IMG/VR virus record: IMGVR_UViG_3300020141_000715
Coordinates: 1-40,775 of that record
Length of the DNA stretch: 40,775 bases
Direction: 5' to 3' (one strand)
Source: a virus
Within the stretch, counting starts at the first letter, position 1, and each line of letters starts with the position of its first letter. Position numbers and translations under genes: made by a program. Positions 38,952 to 40,775 of the stretch are shown piece after piece. Below the pieces are notes generated by a model. The model was not told the origin of the DNA. It did no database searches and saw only the letters and a list, made by a program, of their open reading frames with translations.

Positions 38952-39815
38952 GCCGTTTCCAAGGGTGTTTTTATAGAGATCGTTTAATGATGTTACTTCG
39001 GTAGTTGTTAATTGTCTATTTGCAGCCATCATTATAGATACAGTAGCATTAATAAAATTACCACTTGGTCTAAATAACCCAATATTACCATCACCAGCAG
39101 CAGGATATAATGCTGTTGTGAGAGTTCCTAGAGTTTTATTTCTAACTCCTCTTGTAGTTGATCCAAAAATAGCAGTATCAAATGTTTGTATACCTACCGT
39201 TAATCCAGCACCCCATAAAAATGTTATAGTTCCATTAGTTCCTGATACTTCACCAGAACCAACCATATTAGTACCAAACCAACTACCACTAGATGAAGTA
39301 GAAATAATTCTTCTTAATGCTCCTGGATCAACATTAACTTTATATGATGCTACTGTAGTTAGAAGATTTAAGAGGGGTAGTGTAGTGGTCATACACTGTC
39401 CAATAGCGGTAGAATTAACACCAGCACTAGACCATGTAGGGCTACTAACTAATGTGCCATTATATATCCCAAGACCTCCAGAATTATAAACAATAGATCC
39501 TGTACCATTATTCTGATAAGTTCTCATTGGCCAAAAAGCCATATTACTCCACAAATCAAGAGCCTTCATTCCTCTAGTAAACCAAAGTACTTCACATCTT
39601 CCCAAAGGATCAGTAACACCAGCTCTAGTAAGATATGCATCACCATCTACATCATTAAACCCCAAGCTAAACCTAGACCAAACACCAGATTTCTTTAGAC
39701 TTTCTACTCTGTCATTAATGGTTTTTATTGCGGAAGGAGACACAACGATACCTTGTTCGCTTTGTAAGCGATTTACGTATGACTTAACTTCGTTTTGAAT
39801 GCCGTAATATTTCAT
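38937..39815 (-). CDS. Tail-fibre/adhesin-like protein, paralogue E
   Basis: 292 residues. MKYYGIQNEVKSYVNRLQSE begins the family block. LWSNMAFWPMRTYQNNGTGS and GGLGIYNGTLVSSPTWSSAG match paralogue A closely. ATVSIMMAANRQLTTTEVTSL and KNTLGNGLGLP give the common ending. An extra segment (about 45-80, FNDVDGDAYLTRAGVTDPLG) is not present in the others. Its ATG overlaps the preceding stop by one base. Confidence 0.76.
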   Translation of the reverse strand: MKYYGIQNEVKSYVNRLQSEQGIVVSPSAIKTINDRVESLKKSGVWSRFSLGFNDVDGDAYLTRAGVTDPLGRCEVLWFTRGMKALDLWSNMAFWPMRTYQNNGTGSIVYNSGGLGIYNGTLVSSPTWSSAGVNSTAIGQCMTTTLPLLNLLTTVASYKVNVDPGALRRIISTSSSGSWFGTNMVGSGEVSGTNGTITFLWGAGLTVGIQTFDTAIFGSTTRGVRNKTLGTLTTALYPAAGDGNIGLFRPSGNFINATVSIMMAANRQLTTTEVTSLNDLYKNTLGNGLGLP

Positions 39816-40294
39816 TAAGATATTCTAGTAGCTCTTATAAAACTAGGTGCAAGTAATTGTGTAGAGGTTCCTATTGTAGCAGTTTGTTGAGCAAAAGTAA
39901 CAATTAAATTTCCAGCCACAGTTACTACTATATTGCCAATTCTTCTTACTGAAGCAACCTGACCAGAAGCAACTCTCGTATAATCTACTAGACTTGCACT
40001 GTTATATACTACAGGAAACTGTGATGGAGTAGCAGCACTATTATCTACATGAAAAGAAGCTCCAGATAATGTAGCTGTACCACTAAATCTTAAACCATTC
40101 CGAGTACCAGCAGCAGCAAAACTATCACTGCCTAACATGGCTAATGTTTCAAAACTCCAAGTCCCAACCTCTAACGGCATATTAAGAATTGTAGAATCTT
40201 GTAATGTAGCTGTATTAGTAGCTAGTTCTGTGGTTAGAATGGTAACTGCTACTGTTCTGCCCCCTAGAAATGGTGATCCACTAAACGTAATCAT
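39815..40294 (-). CDS. Small beta-rich putative virion protein
   Basis: 159 residues, not recognised. It is rich in Ser, Thr, Ala and Val, with alternating beta-type segments (RTVAVTILTTELATNTATL, then FRNGLRF-like and IGNIVVTVAGNLIVTF blocks) and no Cys. It lies between a larger structural gene and the paralogue array with gaps of three bases or fewer, so it is co-translated. A fibre-connector or baseplate-associated role is a guess from context. Confidence 0.68.
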   Translation of the reverse strand: MITFSGSPFLGGRTVAVTILTTELATNTATLQDSTILNMPLEVGTWSFETLAMLGSDSFAAAGTRNGLRFSGTATLSGASFHVDNSAATPSQFPVVYNSASLVDYTRVASGQVASVRRIGNIVVTVAGNLIVTFAQQTATIGTSTQLLAPSFIRATRIS

Positions 40295-40297
40295 AAA

Positions 40298-40775
40298 TTA
40301 TACTCCCTCCCAAAAGATGTATTGACTAGAAAAACCAGACAATGTGTTTACGGAGACATCTCCCTTGTATCTATCATCAGAGAATTTCTCCCCCCTACCG
40401 TCATATGCAGCTGTTCCAGGATATAACATAAAGTTGAATGAGCTTTGATTACAGCCTAAACCATATTTGACATATAGTGGTAAGGTTCCGAGATTTTGAC
40501 CGAATAAAGTAATTCTATTTGAGTTAGCAGAAAGAACTTGTGTGCCTACACCTGTTATAGCAGTACCAAGGGTAGCACCTGTCAAATAATTTGAAACTGA
40601 ACCATAACCAATATCAAAAGTAGTAACACTATCAATATCTTTATCTAAGTCACCTTGTAATGCCATTGCACCACCAGTTTGTGCATCTATAGTAAGAAAA
40701 GCGTTAGTACCTGTAAGAGCAGGTATTGCTGAAATTGAAGTTACAGGTGAATAAGTAGTTGAGTCCTGATATCTA
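40298..40775 (-). CDS. C-terminal part of a probable tail-fibre/structural protein (partial)
   Basis: The frame ending at 40298 stays open to the window edge, giving about 159 residues. The ATG at 40666 is internal: in-frame codons upstream encode IPALTGTNAFLTIDAQTGGA without a stop. The sequence is Gly/Thr/Ser-rich, with TGTNAFLTIDAQTGG and YLTGATLGTAITGVG patterns like fibre repeats, and ends FSSQYIFWEGV. It is upstream of all the other genes in the leftward operon and probably belongs to a much longer fibre gene. Confidence 0.68.
   Translation of the reverse strand, partial: RYQDSTTYSPVTSISAIPALTGTNAFLTIDAQTGGAMALQGDLDKDIDSVTTFDIGYGSVSNYLTGATLGTAITGVGTQVLSANSNRITLFGQNLGTLPLYVKYGLGCNQSSFNFMLYPGTAAYDGRGEKFSDDRYKGDVSVNTLSGFSSQYIFWEGV

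Noticed and set aside
35509-39815. Diversity-generating retroelement acting on the adhesin genes
   Set aside because: No reverse transcriptase or template repeat is present in the window, and the paralogues differ throughout, not at adenine-templated positions.
40298-40666. Complete short gene starting at ATG 40666
   Set aside because: The same frame is open and reads as plausible fibre protein up to the window edge, so the ATG is internal and the gene is partial.
1-40775. CRISPR arrays, tRNA genes, insertion sequences, integrase or attachment sites
   Set aside because: No regularly spaced repeats, cloverleaf sequences, transposase or integrase genes were found by reading both strands.

Overview
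This window is part of the genome of a T4-like tailed phage (a myovirus), AT-rich throughout and most like the marine T4-related group. The evidence is a recognisable T4-type head and neck gene set (gp15-, gp20-, gp13-, gp4-, gp21-, gp22- and gp23-like), a gp62-like clamp-loader subunit, a GroES/gp31-like co-chaperonin, and genes typical of marine phages (phoH, folE, queD, queE). No bacterial housekeeping genes, tRNA or rRNA genes were seen. The host cannot be named from the window.

Layout. (1) 1-5137, plus strand: a tightly packed block of accessory proteins. It includes a possible PD-(D/E)XK nuclease, a nucleotidyltransferase-ligase fusion, a nucleotidylyltransferase, a Cys/His-rich protein and a RimB-like retropepsin. 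Most begin with a short Phe/Lys/Tyr-rich segment ending in [I/L]-x-E, the signature of T4 capsid-targeting and prohead-protease sites, so they may be packaged in the head and delivered to the host. (2) 5088-9405, both strands: FolE, QueD and QueE, three of the four enzymes leading from GTP to preQ0, interleaved with phoH and two unknown genes. (3) 9405-10787: an HNH nuclease and a P-loop kinase-like protein. (4) 10809-20975: a thirteen-gene island with ten glycosyltransferase-like genes (two resembling fucosyltransferases), UDP-galactopyranose mutase, a methyltransferase and a DUF1796-like protein. (5) 21027-24779: a DUF366 protein, gp62-like and gp31-like proteins, two small proteins and an XPD/DinG-type iron-sulfur helicase. 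(6) 24793-32742: the head and neck genes, ending at the major capsid protein and a strong terminator. (7) 32892-34587: an HNH nuclease and a DNA methyltransferase inserted after the capsid gene. (8) 34632-35057: a small late protein, closed by a bidirectional terminator. (9) 35134-40775, minus strand: a leftward operon of probable tail-fibre or adhesin proteins, with five tandem paralogues of 278-295 residues.

Regulation. Seven genes have TAAATA exactly five bases before their start codon. If this is the T4-type late promoter, transcription would begin on the first base of the start codon, giving leaderless mRNAs. The major capsid gene differs: its TATAAATA lies about 80 bases upstream, with a small hairpin and a Shine-Dalgarno sequence between. 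Two strong rho-independent terminators are present, and three unusually long perfect inverted repeats (13, 14 and 16 bp arms) lie inside coding sequences.

No stretch longer than 300 bases lacks a gene; the largest gap (about 150 bases, after the capsid gene) holds a terminator and a promoter-like element.
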